In this document: in pieces, positions 1 to 7,672 of the stretch
Position numbering within the stretch: position 1 is the stretch's first letter
Layout: every line of letters starts with the position of its first letter
NCBI GenBank assembly: GCA_031555145.1
Contig: JAVBUR010000070.1
Coordinates: 1 to 13,595, forward strand
Length of the DNA stretch: 13,595 nucleotides
Reading direction: 5' to 3'
Source of the DNA: JAJDIA01 sp031555145
GTDB taxonomy: Bacteria; Bacteroidota; Bacteroidia; Bacteroidales; Tannerellaceae
Translations under genes and position numbers: made by a program
The notes under the pieces: generated by a model
Told to the model about the DNA's origin: nothing
Database searches by the model: none
What the model saw: the letters and a program-made list of their open reading frames with translations, nothing else

Positions 1-15
1 TAAGTAAGACGCAGC

Positions 16-1581
16 ATGGCAATAGGAAATAATCCGAATTCCCCCCGCCAAAAGATGATCAACCTGATGTATCTGGTGTTCATCGCGATGATGGCGCTCA
101 ATGTCTCCTCGGAGGTATTGGACGGATTCGAACTGGTGGAAGGCAGCTTGCGGACGTCGATCGACAACTCGGCGCACCGTAACAACCTCGTCTCGGGTGA
201 AATGGATGCATACTACCAGATCAATCCCGACAAAGTCAGGGAATGGTACGAAAAGAAGAACGTGGCCAAACAGGCTTCCGACAGCCTCTACAACTACATA
301 CAGGAGCTGAAGATCCGTATCGTGCAGAAAGCTGACGGCGAAAACGGCGATGTGCTGAACATCGAGCATAAAGAAGACCTCGAATCCGCCTCCAGTGTCA
401 TGCTGGCGCCGGTCGTGGGCGAAGGGAAGAAGCTCCGCGAATCGATCGACCGCTACCGTCTCCTGATGGGCGATATGATACAAGACTCGGTCAAGACGCG
501 CATCCTCGAAGAGACACTGACGACGAAGCCGCCCCGCAAAGCCGGTATCAATACCCGCACGTGGGAAGAAGCCTTGTTTGAGAATATGCCCGTAGCGGCA
601 GCCGTTACCCTGCTCACCAAGCTACAGAGCGACGTCCGTTATACCGAAGGTGAAGTACTGAATAACCTGCTGAACAGCGTCGATGTGGGCGACTATCGTG
701 TCAACCAGATCACCGCACAAGTCGTTCCCGAAAGCCAGATCGTGATGCGCGGCAGCCAGTACCGGGCGAATATCGTCCTCTCGGCAGTCGACTCTACGAA
801 ACGTCCGACTGTCTTCGTGAACGGACAGCAACTACCGGCCGAGAACCGTGGCCTGTTTACCCTCAACACCGGCGCCGTAGGCACTTTCCCACTGAAGGGG
901 TATATCGAAATGCCGAATGCCGATGGATCCATGCTTCGTCGTGATTTCGAAACACAATACTTCGTTACCGAACCGAGTGCCACTGTAGCACCCACGCTGA
1001 TGAATGTGCTCTATGCCGGCTACAACAACCCGCTCAGCATTGCCGTACCAGGCACTCCAAGCAGCAACATAACGGCGACCATCACCAATGGTACGCTCAC
1101 CCGTACCGGAGATATCTGGAACGCCCGCGTCAACACGGTGGGACAAAACGCCGTTGTATCCGTGCAAGCCCGTATGGCCGACGGCCGGACAGTGGAAATG
1201 GCCAAGACGACATTCCGCGTACGTAAGTTACCCGATCCGCTGCCCTATATCGAATTCAAGGAAGCCAGCGGTAACATGCGCCGGTTCAAAGGCGGTGTGA
1301 TCGCCAAGCGCAACCTGCTCGAAGCCGGCGGTGTGATGGCGGCTATCGACGATGATATCCTGGATGTGGAGTTCTCGGTGATCCGTTTTACACTCACCTA
1401 CTACGACTCGTTCGGCAACGCCCAGCGGGAAGTGACCGAAGGATCACGCTTCTCCGAACGCCAGCGCAATTACATTTCCAACCTCGCCCGTGGCAAGGAT
1501 ATCCTCATCACCGGCGTGATCGCCAAAGGCCCGGATGGCATCGAACGCTCGATACCCCCTATTCAAATGACAGTAAACTAA
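16..1581 (+). CDS. gldM: Type IX secretion / gliding motor protein GldM (PorM)
   Basis: GldM/PorM is an inner-membrane protein with a long periplasmic shaft. With GldL it forms the proton-driven motor that powers the type IX secretion system. The 521-residue length matches the family (about 510-520). A short cytoplasmic N-terminus is followed by one membrane helix at about residues 15-36, which ends in the typical run MALNVSSEVLDGF. Glu33 in this run sits where GldM proteins carry the acidic residue thought to contact GldL. The remainder is a beta-rich periplasmic region, expected from known structures to form four domains, D1-D4. ATG at 16 is the natural start because the conserved N-terminal motif follows at once. 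The preceding bases (TAA at 1-3) may be the end of gldL, but that cannot be shown here. gldN follows after 10 bp, so the two are co-transcribed. Identification is confident; whether the whole secretion system is present is unknown. Confidence 0.95.
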   Translation: MAIGNNPNSPRQKMINLMYLVFIAMMALNVSSEVLDGFELVEGSLRTSIDNSAHRNNLVSGEMDAYYQINPDKVREWYEKKNVAKQASDSLYNYIQELKIRIVQKADGENGDVLNIEHKEDLESASSVMLAPVVGEGKKLRESIDRYRLLMGDMIQDSVKTRILEETLTTKPPRKAGINTRTWEEALFENMPVAAAVTLLTKLQSDVRYTEGEVLNNLLNSVDVGDYRVNQITAQVVPESQIVMRGSQYRANIVLSAVDSTKRPTVFVNGQQLPAENRGLFTLNTGAVGTFPLKGYIEMPNADGSMLRRDFETQYFVTEPSATVAPTLMNVLYAGYNNPLSIAVPGTPSSNITATITNGTLTRTGDIWNARVNTVGQNAVVSVQARMADGRTVEMAKTTFRVRKLPDPLPYIEFKEASGNMRRFKGGVIAKRNLLEAGGVMAAIDDDILDVEFSVIRFTLTYYDSFGNAQREVTEGSRFSERQRNYISNLARGKDILITGVIAKGPDGIERSIPPIQMTVN

Positions 1582-1591
1582 GCATCCAGAT

Positions 1592-2677
1592 ATGAAACGC
1601 TTGTATTATATAGTAACACTCCTTTGCCTCCTGCTGACGGTAGGAAGCGCGTATGCCCAGGTAAACACTCCGGACAATCTTCAGCAACGCCGTGGCCCGG
1701 AAGCCTCACGCGGCGCCCGCGAGCAGGAGAAAAAAGATAAAGACGGCATGCCCGACCTTACCGTCCGCGCCCAAGATATGAACAATCGCATGACGCAGGA
1801 GATCGGTAACGCCCGTTGGATGCGCGTCATCTACCGTGAGATTGATCTGTCGAAGGAGAAGAACGCCCCGCTCTACTACCCTACCCGTCCGCTGAACGGC
1901 ACGATGAACCTGTTCACGACCATCTTCCGGCTGATGAGCGAAGGGAAACTGACGGCTTACGAGTATATCCCCGACTATGAAGTATTCGACGACGAACATA
2001 TCGTGAAATTCAAAGACGTGCTCGAACGCGCCTATATTTACTACGAAGAAGTACCCGGCCGTGCCGGCGAAGCCCCCTCGTATATCATTAACGAGAGCGA
2101 TATCCCTGCCGCCGATGTGCAGGCCTATTACGTAAAGGAAGCCTGGTATTTCGACCAGAACAACTCTGTCTTCGACGTCAAAACACTGGCTCTCTGCCCC
2201 ATCATGACCACAACGGATGATTACGGCACCCCGAGCACCATGGCCCTTTTCTGGCTGCCTTACGAGAACATCCGCCCGTATATCAACAGCACCTTCATTA
2301 TGACCTCCAGCATCAACAATGCGAAGACCTTTACGCTCGACGACTACTTCCGCCGCCGTATGTTCGAAGGAGAGATCATCAAGACGGAAAACCTGATGAA
2401 CAAGACGATGGTACAAATGTATCCCGAAGCGGATTCCCTGCAGGTCGCCCAAAAACAGATCGAAACACAGCTCACCTCCTTTGAGAAGTCACTCTGGTTG
2501 CAACCCGATACCACCACGGTAGCCGATGGTAAAGACGCCAAGAAGTCGACCAAAGCGGCCACTACCTCCGTCCGTGGCACCAAGACCACGAACACCAAGG
2601 CAACCACCGCCAAGCAGTCTGCACCCAAAGCACAGAAATCCGCTGCTCCCACCCGTAGCGTGCGCCGCACAAGGTAG
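1592..2677 (+). CDS. gldN: Type IX secretion periplasmic ring protein GldN (PorN)
   Basis: GldN/PorN is a periplasmic protein that, with the lipoprotein GldK/PorK, forms the ring beneath the outer membrane in the type IX secretion machine. It also contacts the GldM shaft. A signal peptide spans residues 1-22, with cleavage expected after Ala22 (AYA-Q). The conserved core runs from about residue 55 to 303 and includes RVIYREIDL, NAPLYYP and YVKEAWYFDQNNSVFD. The 361-residue length is close to what I recall for P. gingivalis PorN and longer than flavobacterial GldN. The extra length is a C-terminal tail (about 305-361) made almost entirely of Lys, Arg, Thr, Ser, Ala and Pro, with no bulky hydrophobic residues, so it is probably disordered. 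The gene lies 10 bp after gldM. Its end faces the DUF3108 gene across only 27 bp. Confidence 0.94.
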   Translation: MKRLYYIVTLLCLLLTVGSAYAQVNTPDNLQQRRGPEASRGAREQEKKDKDGMPDLTVRAQDMNNRMTQEIGNARWMRVIYREIDLSKEKNAPLYYPTRPLNGTMNLFTTIFRLMSEGKLTAYEYIPDYEVFDDEHIVKFKDVLERAYIYYEEVPGRAGEAPSYIINESDIPAADVQAYYVKEAWYFDQNNSVFDVKTLALCPIMTTTDDYGTPSTMALFWLPYENIRPYINSTFIMTSSINNAKTFTLDDYFRRRMFEGEIIKTENLMNKTMVQMYPEADSLQVAQKQIETQLTSFEKSLWLQPDTTTVADGKDAKKSTKAATTSVRGTKTTNTKATTAKQSAPKAQKSAAPTRSVRRTR

Positions 2678-2704
2678 TATGCCCGGTATCACTCCGGCCC
2701 CAGG

Positions 2705-3592
2705 TCATTTGGGAATAACGATCCGGCAGGAAAGGGGATGTTTGAGGTGGGCGGAGGAATGGTAATAGGCTTCAGCCGCTCCAATCTTGAGTTTGGCGCG
2801 AATTTTAACGGGAACATGATTGTCGTCGTCGCCGATCCAGATCTCGACGGATTCTTTGCTTTGGGTGAATGATTCGTCGTAGACGTCGAGCACGAAGAGG
2901 CGGGTTTTGAATTTGGCGCCGCCGCGTTCAAGCACCTGCTGTCCCTTATAGCGATAACTGACGTTGATCATATCCCGGCCCATCGCTACGTTGGAGTATA
3001 CCTCGTCACCGATATGCATATTCGTCCAGTCAATCGAACGGATAAAGGTAAGTGAGCCCAGCAGGTCGAAGATACACTTCTCACCAACCATGATCGAATC
3101 GAGTTTAATGGTGGAGATCGAACGACGGAAACTGTGGACGGCCGGTTTGCCCTCCTTTGTTATAAACGTCAGCCGGTCGAGTTGGTAATAGCCACCTTCG
3201 TTGGTACGTTTCTCGCTGAAGAGGAGTGTCGGTTTGGTGTGGGAGAAATAGGTATCGATCGTATCGTGGACGGAGAAGAATTTATCGACCATCCCGGCGC
3301 TGTTGGCTAGCAGGCGGTAGCGCCAGGCGTTGCGTCCGTCATAGGTCGACTTGGTCATCACGGCTTTGGCCATCCCGGCTTTCGGCATCAGGATGCCCCA
3401 TTTGAAATAGACCTCGTAGTTGATCTCTTCTTTCTCCACAAAGAATTCCGACGGCAGCGCACATTGCGCCCGAACTATCTGGGCGAAACAAACGAGTAAC
3501 AAGATGAGGGGAAGTATCCGCTTCGGGTTAGAACGGCATACCTGAGCCGCTACGGCCTGACGAACCCCTGGAAGATGACTGACGTCCTTCAT
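2705..3592 (-). CDS. DUF3108 family exported protein
   Basis: Resembles the DUF3108 family: exported proteins of unknown function with a beta-rich fold. A hydrophobic segment at residues 26-41 ends in VRA-QC, a likely signal peptidase I site. The mature protein opens with EINYEVYFKWGILMPKAGMA, typical of the start of this family, and continues with YDGRNAWRYRLLANS, DTIDTYFS and VEIWIGDDDNHVPVKIRAKL, where the domain usually ends. The only ATG in frame is at 3592. It lies 65 bp inside the preceding lipoprotein gene in another frame and gives an unusually long, basic 25-residue stretch before the hydrophobic core. No GTG or TTG occurs between that ATG and the core, only an ATA at 3517. The gene is probably co-transcribed and translationally coupled with its upstream neighbour. 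Family call is fairly confident; function unknown; start uncertain. Confidence 0.83.
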   Translation of the reverse strand: MKDVSHLPGVRQAVAAQVCRSNPKRILPLILLLVCFAQIVRAQCALPSEFFVEKEEINYEVYFKWGILMPKAGMAKAVMTKSTYDGRNAWRYRLLANSAGMVDKFFSVHDTIDTYFSHTKPTLLFSEKRTNEGGYYQLDRLTFITKEGKPAVHSFRRSISTIKLDSIMVGEKCIFDLLGSLTFIRSIDWTNMHIGDEVYSNVAMGRDMINVSYRYKGQQVLERGGAKFKTRLFVLDVYDESFTQSKESVEIWIGDDDNHVPVKIRAKLKIGAAEAYYHSSAHLKHPLSCRIVIPK

Positions 3593-5456
3593 TGCGATAA
3601 TCTCTTTGTTTTTTGGTAGCCTCTTTGGGCTTATTTTTTGTTATTTCCAACGGTTTCTGCCGGTTGAGCGGCTGTGCTTTGACATCCCAGGGAATAGATT
3701 CTTCCACATCCCAGTTCTGCATCACGTTGTAGAGTTTGGAAGAGTAATATACATCTTCGGGTTGCTGCTTATCGGCATAATTACCGGTGTCCCATTTCCC
3801 GTTGCCATTCACGTCGACGACCAAACGGGCATAGTACTTATCCGGCTTCAGGTCCATAAAAAGGGCGCCTCCGTCCCTGACGGGTGAGCGACGGACAGGC
3901 AGATCGGTCGAGTTGAGCAATTCCACATACGCCGTCGTGTCTACCCCGGCGATGGTGATGAACAGGTTGCCATAGTCTTCTTTCTTCTTTACGTTGAAGG
4001 TACCTGAGTACTTGTCGTTCCATTTGCCGTAAGTGCTGAAGATGGTGGCCGAGTCGATTTCCAACTGGTAGGCTTCGCCATAGTTCCAGGGACGCGACAG
4101 GTAGTAACGCAACGTATTCGCACTGTCGGGCAAGAGTTCAAATTCAACCGGGTTCCAGAGCGTATCGACCTTCTGACTGAGGACTATCTTTTCCCGGAAC
4201 TCTTCCAGCACCGGTTCGCCAAACGTGACGAACACCGTATCATACGTATTGATCGACCCCGACGCACTGATAGTCATCGGAAGGAAGTCGATCTTCGGTT
4301 TGTCATCTTCTTCGCCTTTCTTCGGCTTCTTGGCAGGAGGTTGGCGCTTGGTGGCGAGGAAGAGGGTATCGGTCTGCGGTTGCAGGATGTTCAGGGAGTC
4401 GGTACGCGGATACGTGATCTCGAGCGAAAGGGTATCCCGCTCATACACCTGCGGATCGGTGATCCAGAAATGGATGGTCTTGCCTTCTTCTTCGGTCTGC
4501 ACGAAATACCACGGTTCCTCAATCGGCTCGGTGACGAACAGGATAGGCAACGGAATGGTATCGGGCACGGCATTGAAACGGAAGGTGAATTTATTCGCCT
4601 GGCTGCGTTCGGGACGGAGCATATACTGCCGCTCAAACTTTTCCTTGAACAGACGGAGCGTGATATCGTCGGGCATAAAACGCGTATAGCCGACCGTACG
4701 GACGGTATCGATCGTCAGGCTGTCTTTCCAGGTGGTATCCTGCCTGCTGGTGAACTCAAACGTAGGAATGATCAACGAATCGCAGAAGGCGATGTCTTCA
4801 CCCGGCTGGTCGAATTTATAGTCGCGGTTCACGTCGTTCAACGCAAAGATGCGGTATGAACCGGCAGAGATGTTACGGATGGTGAACTGTCCCTTGTCGT
4901 TCGTTCGCGAGGTACGGACAAACGGCAGACGGACAAACGCTGTGTCGTCGAGGTTGCTGTGCAGGCCGACTGTGATACCGGGCATCGGCTCCAGGTTCTC
5001 AGCGTTCAGCAAGACACCCGATACGGCCAACGAGTCGATCACTTCACCGGTAGAAAAGGCGAACGAGAAATTCTCCAACACATTCTTCTCATTATTATCG
5101 GAGATAGAGTTGGTGAAGTCGATCGTATAGGTGGTATTCAGTTGCAGGGAGTCTTTCAATTCGATCGACACCTCCTTACCTCCGGCGCGGATAATGGGAA
5201 GTTCCATCTGGGGCGGCGTAATGATCACGTTCTCCGATGGCTTCTCGAGTTGGATCAGTTCGTCGAAGAGGAGCTTGATCTTCTTCGACTTGAAGTTTGT
5301 CTGATTCGGGGAAGGGGTACTACCCAGGAACTTGGGCGGTGCTTCATCATACGGCCCGCCGTTAGGCGTACCGACACTGGCGCATGAATAGAGGATGGCC
5401 AGCAGTAGTCCGCTGCCCAAACCGGTTAATGCACGTTTACTAAATGCCTTCTTCAT
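3528..5456 (-). CDS. Large Ig-like domain lipoprotein (Big_5 type)
   Basis: A 642-residue lipoprotein of unknown function, of a type I recognise from Bacteroidota. The signal sequence has a basic N-region (KKAFSKR), a hydrophobic core and the lipobox LYSC, so Cys25 should be lipidated. The residues after Cys25 (ASVGT) lack the acidic surface-export signal of Bacteroidetes, which suggests a periplasm-facing anchor. Residues 38-136 look like a bacterial Ig-like (Big_5) domain: APPKFLGSTPSPNQTNF, KIKLLFDELI, then FSFAFSTG. Residues 143-225 resemble a Cna-B/carboxypeptidase-regulatory beta-sandwich, with DKGQFTIRNISAGSYRI and DVNRDYKFD. A Lys-rich linker lies at about 371-388, more beta-rich sequence follows, and a second DVNGNGKWD motif is at 548-556. 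The C-terminus (about 606-642) is Lys/Arg then Ser/Gly-rich. A good -7 promoter element lies 26 bp upstream. It is probably a structural or envelope factor; no enzymatic motif is seen. Confidence 0.85.
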   Translation of the reverse strand: MKKAFSKRALTGLGSGLLLAILYSCASVGTPNGGPYDEAPPKFLGSTPSPNQTNFKSKKIKLLFDELIQLEKPSENVIITPPQMELPIIRAGGKEVSIELKDSLQLNTTYTIDFTNSISDNNEKNVLENFSFAFSTGEVIDSLAVSGVLLNAENLEPMPGITVGLHSNLDDTAFVRLPFVRTSRTNDKGQFTIRNISAGSYRIFALNDVNRDYKFDQPGEDIAFCDSLIIPTFEFTSRQDTTWKDSLTIDTVRTVGYTRFMPDDITLRLFKEKFERQYMLRPERSQANKFTFRFNAVPDTIPLPILFVTEPIEEPWYFVQTEEEGKTIHFWITDPQVYERDTLSLEITYPRTDSLNILQPQTDTLFLATKRQPPAKKPKKGEEDDKPKIDFLPMTISASGSINTYDTVFVTFGEPVLEEFREKIVLSQKVDTLWNPVEFELLPDSANTLRYYLSRPWNYGEAYQLEIDSATIFSTYGKWNDKYSGTFNVKKKEDYGNLFITIAGVDTTAYVELLNSTDLPVRRSPVRDGGALFMDLKPDKYYARLVVDVNGNGKWDTGNYADKQQPEDVYYSSKLYNVMQNWDVEESIPWDVKAQPLNRQKPLEITKNKPKEATKKQRDYRNEGRQSSSRGSSGRSGSGMPF

Positions 5457-5482
5457 TCGTCTTCGTTCTTCCTGCGAGAGGG

Positions 5483-5490
5483 CAAAAGTA
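5483..5490 (-). promoter_or_regulatory. Candidate -7 promoter element for the Ig-like lipoprotein gene
   Basis: On the minus strand this reads TACTTTTG, an exact match to the Bacteroidetes -7 consensus TAnnTTTG, and it ends 26 bp before the ATG at 5456. A weak -33 candidate, TGTG, lies 18 bp further upstream. It would drive the lipoprotein and DUF3108 genes. Confidence 0.5.
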
Positions 5491-5557
5491 GGGAAAAATC
5501 CGGCAATTCACAGCGTATCAACCGCTAATTAATCAATCTTTGCATTTACAGGGGCGG

Positions 5558-6832
5558 TTATTCAGCCAATCCTCTTTTCAACAGGCGGAAGCCGATGCGG
5601 CAGTAAATGCATTTCTTTGGATCGCAATAGCCTGTTTTGAGTTGGATCAACGCTTGCGAATCGCCAGCCGTCTGCACACCGACACCCGCTTGCGAGAAGA
5701 GGGTGACGATATGGTTGCGCTCTGCCGGCAGGCTTTCCAGCAGTTGCAGGGCCCGTTCGCAACAGTCGGATTGGTGGTTATGTTCACCCCAGGCAAAGAG
5801 CAGGGGGATGACGGCGTTGATCAGCAGGATGCGGATGGCATAGTCGCCGACAGGCTTTTCCTTGGCAGGCGACAACTGTCCGAAATGGTAATGGGTCGTC
5901 CAATAGACCGAAGGCTGGAGTTGGAAATAGTCGTGTATCTGGCGGGCAGACTCCGTCTCACGGATAACGGAGAAGAGCGTATCATACCGTGTCCAGATAG
6001 CCGCCAGTTGAGCCAGTTTCAGTTGCGGGCAGGCGCCCGGTCGCATCCGCAGCCGCTTGAATAGCGAGTCGTCGAGCGGGTGCAGTTGGTATTTGTTCCG
6101 GAGAAAGGCGTATTCCTGTTGGAGCCGCCGGTAGTAGGGACACATATCCGCTTCGTCCAGCATACCCGCCTGCCCGAACAGCAGGGCTTCGACCTGCGAC
6201 GGATTACCGCGTTGCTTGCGGATGCAGCGCAACGGAAGACTGTTGGCAAGACGTTCGAAGATATCATTATTTACCCCCATCCCGAAACTACGGGTAAGCA
6301 AGACGTAGAAGACTTCGTTCCAGTCGCCCTGGTAACGGTCGAGCATCCGGCCGATGTCCTGCACTTTCCGTTCGAGCCGTTCGCTGAGTAGCGTACCCAT
6401 CCACGCCGTCAGGTGGATAGGATCGACCTGACGGATAAACGGCAGGCAGGGCAGACCTTTGTTCTGATACAACAGCCATTCCATATTCCGGCGGATCCGG
6501 GACGGGACGGGCAACACCACCTGCGGAATCACTTCACCATTCGGACGGTAGACGTCCATGTCGTTGACTTCCGTTACATGGAGGATGACAGTATCATACG
6601 CCCGGTTCGTGTCATGCCCGTGCTGCTTCCAGTCGGAGGCCTTCCGGTGTATTTCCACATTACCGGCCCATAGGGTGGCGCCAATGCGGATCTTAGCATT
6701 GAAGAAGTCGGGGCCTGCGTCGGTATGCGACGTGCCGGGATCGATTACAGTGACTGGGAGACCCATAGTCGTAGTTAATTGGTTGTCCGGATACAGTCTG
6801 TATTTCCAGACATAATGCAATAAGCGTTCCAT
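5558..6832 (-). CDS. DUF2851 family protein, possible nuclease-like fold
   Basis: A 424-residue cytoplasmic protein that I place in DUF2851, a family common in Bacteroidota and of unknown function. The N-terminal third has the family's conserved block: GPDFFNAKI (40-48), GNVEIHRKASDW (57-68), HGH (71-73) and YDTVILHV (79-86). The spacing of Asp42, Glu60-x-His62 and following polar residues resembles a PD-(D/E)XK nuclease core; that is my inference, not an established assignment. The middle is helical and includes RPGACPQLKLAQLAAI near 264-279. The C-terminus carries Cys403, Cys408 and Cys411 in YCDPKKCIYC, which could bind a metal or be structural. No signal peptide or membrane helix is present. 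It is transcribed alone, divergent from dapB across 103 bp, with a good -7 element 30 bp before its ATG. Confidence 0.85.
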   Translation of the reverse strand: MERLLHYVWKYRLYPDNQLTTTMGLPVTVIDPGTSHTDAGPDFFNAKIRIGATLWAGNVEIHRKASDWKQHGHDTNRAYDTVILHVTEVNDMDVYRPNGEVIPQVVLPVPSRIRRNMEWLLYQNKGLPCLPFIRQVDPIHLTAWMGTLLSERLERKVQDIGRMLDRYQGDWNEVFYVLLTRSFGMGVNNDIFERLANSLPLRCIRKQRGNPSQVEALLFGQAGMLDEADMCPYYRRLQQEYAFLRNKYQLHPLDDSLFKRLRMRPGACPQLKLAQLAAIWTRYDTLFSVIRETESARQIHDYFQLQPSVYWTTHYHFGQLSPAKEKPVGDYAIRILLINAVIPLLFAWGEHNHQSDCCERALQLLESLPAERNHIVTLFSQAGVGVQTAGDSQALIQLKTGYCDPKKCIYCRIGFRLLKRGLAE

Positions 6833-6862
6833 ACGATTTGTGCACAGTTAAGATTATTTCCG

Positions 6863-6870
6863 CAAATCTA
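6863..6870 (-). promoter_or_regulatory. Candidate -7 promoter element for the DUF2851 gene
   Basis: On the minus strand this reads TAGATTTG, matching TAnnTTTG, 30 bp before the ATG at 6832. No clear -33 TTTG is present at the usual spacing, so the call rests on the -7 match and position. Confidence 0.45.
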
Positions 6871-6882
6871 CTGCATTTTCGG

Positions 6883-6908
6883 CGTATATCCACGTATAAG
6901 TACGTATA
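6883..6908. repeat. Three CGTATA direct repeats at 10-bp period between divergent genes
   Basis: CGTATA occurs at 6883-6888, 6893-6898 and 6903-6908, exactly 10 bp apart, so the copies face the same side of the helix. The third copy overlaps the start of the dapB -7 element (6905-6912). The array lies where the -33 regions of both divergent promoters would be expected. It could be a regulator site, but chance in A+T-rich promoter DNA is possible. Confidence 0.45.
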
Positions 6909-6912
6909 TTTG
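6905..6912 (+). promoter_or_regulatory. Candidate -7 promoter element for the dapB-lepB-wbqC operon
   Basis: TATATTTG matches the Bacteroidetes consensus TAnnTTTG and is followed by C, as is common. It ends 23 bp before the dapB ATG at 6936. No convincing -33 TTTG is seen at the usual 19-21 bp spacing. Confidence 0.5.
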
Positions 6913-6935
6913 CACGTTATAAATAGGATTTAGGT

Positions 6936-7652
6936 ATGAAAATTGCATTAGTCGGCTACGGCAAGATGGGTAAGACAATCGAACAGATTGCACTGAGCAG
7001 AGGGCATGAAATAGTAAGTATCATTGATATCAACAACCTGGACGACTTCACGTCCGACGCTTTCCGCAGTGCGGATGTGGCGATCGAATTCACAGTTCCG
7101 GCCATCGCTTTCGACAACTATATGAAATGCTTTGCCGCCGGTGTACCGGTGGTATCAGGAACAACCGGTTGGCTCGACCGTATCGGCGAGATCAAAGCCA
7201 AGTGCACCGACGAAGGAAAGACCTTCTTCTACGCCTCCAACTTCAGCATCGGTGTGAATATCTTCTTTGCACTGAACAAATACCTGGCCAGGATGATGAA
7301 CGGCTTCCCCAACTACGACGTCCGGATGGAAGAAACCCACCATATCCATAAACTCGACGCCCCGAGCGGTACAGCCATCACCCTGGCCGAAGGCATCCTG
7401 GGAGAGATTGAACGCAAAGACGGCTGGACACTGGAATCAGCCGAACAGCCGACCGACCTCCCGATCCACGCCATCCGTGAAGGCGAGGTACCGGGCATCC
7501 ACGAGATCATCTACGAATCGGAAGACGATTATATCCGCATCAAGCACGACGCCAAAAGTCGCCGTGGTTTTGCCATGGGCGCCGTACTGGCTGCCGAATT
7601 CACCGCCGGGAAGAAGGGATTCCTCGGCATGGAAGATATGTTACAATTCTAA
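6936..7652 (+). CDS. dapB: 4-hydroxy-tetrahydrodipicolinate reductase DapB
   Basis: DapB reduces 4-hydroxy-tetrahydrodipicolinate to tetrahydrodipicolinate with NAD(P)H, a step on the way to diaminopimelate and lysine, and so to peptidoglycan. The 238 residues are shorter than the E. coli enzyme (273) but usual for this phylum. The Rossmann motif GYGKMG is at 7-12. IEFTVPAI (50-57) and VSGTTGW (73-79) follow. ASNFSIGVNIF (100-110) opens the second domain. The catalytic and substrate block HHIHKLDAPSGTA (135-147) contains the His-His pair, Lys139 and the substrate-binding loop. REGEVPGIHE (181-190) is also typical. All key residues seem present. It is the first gene of a three-gene operon, with lepB starting 20 bp after it, and is divergent from the DUF2851 gene. 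Identification is very confident. Confidence 0.97.
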   Translation: MKIALVGYGKMGKTIEQIALSRGHEIVSIIDINNLDDFTSDAFRSADVAIEFTVPAIAFDNYMKCFAAGVPVVSGTTGWLDRIGEIKAKCTDEGKTFFYASNFSIGVNIFFALNKYLARMMNGFPNYDVRMEETHHIHKLDAPSGTAITLAEGILGEIERKDGWTLESAEQPTDLPIHAIREGEVPGIHEIIYESEDDYIRIKHDAKSRRGFAMGAVLAAEFTAGKKGFLGMEDMLQF

Positions 7653-7672
7653 TCCTTATATACAAGTAAGAC

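Noticed and set aside
1706..2452. 248-residue open frame antisense to gldN
   Set aside because: It lies fully opposite a clear gldN reading frame, has no family resemblance and is rich in His/Val/Gly from reversed codons. Long antisense frames are expected in G+C-rich coding DNA.
2678..2704. Possible bidirectional terminator between gldN and the DUF3108 gene
   Set aside because: The 27-bp gap holds only CCGG repeated around a 7-base loop and no T run, too weak to call.
3446..3592. DUF3108 protein as a lipoprotein through Cys44
   Set aside because: The residues before it (VRAQC) do not fit a lipobox, which needs a small residue before Cys and usually Leu at -3; signal peptidase I cleavage after VRA fits better.
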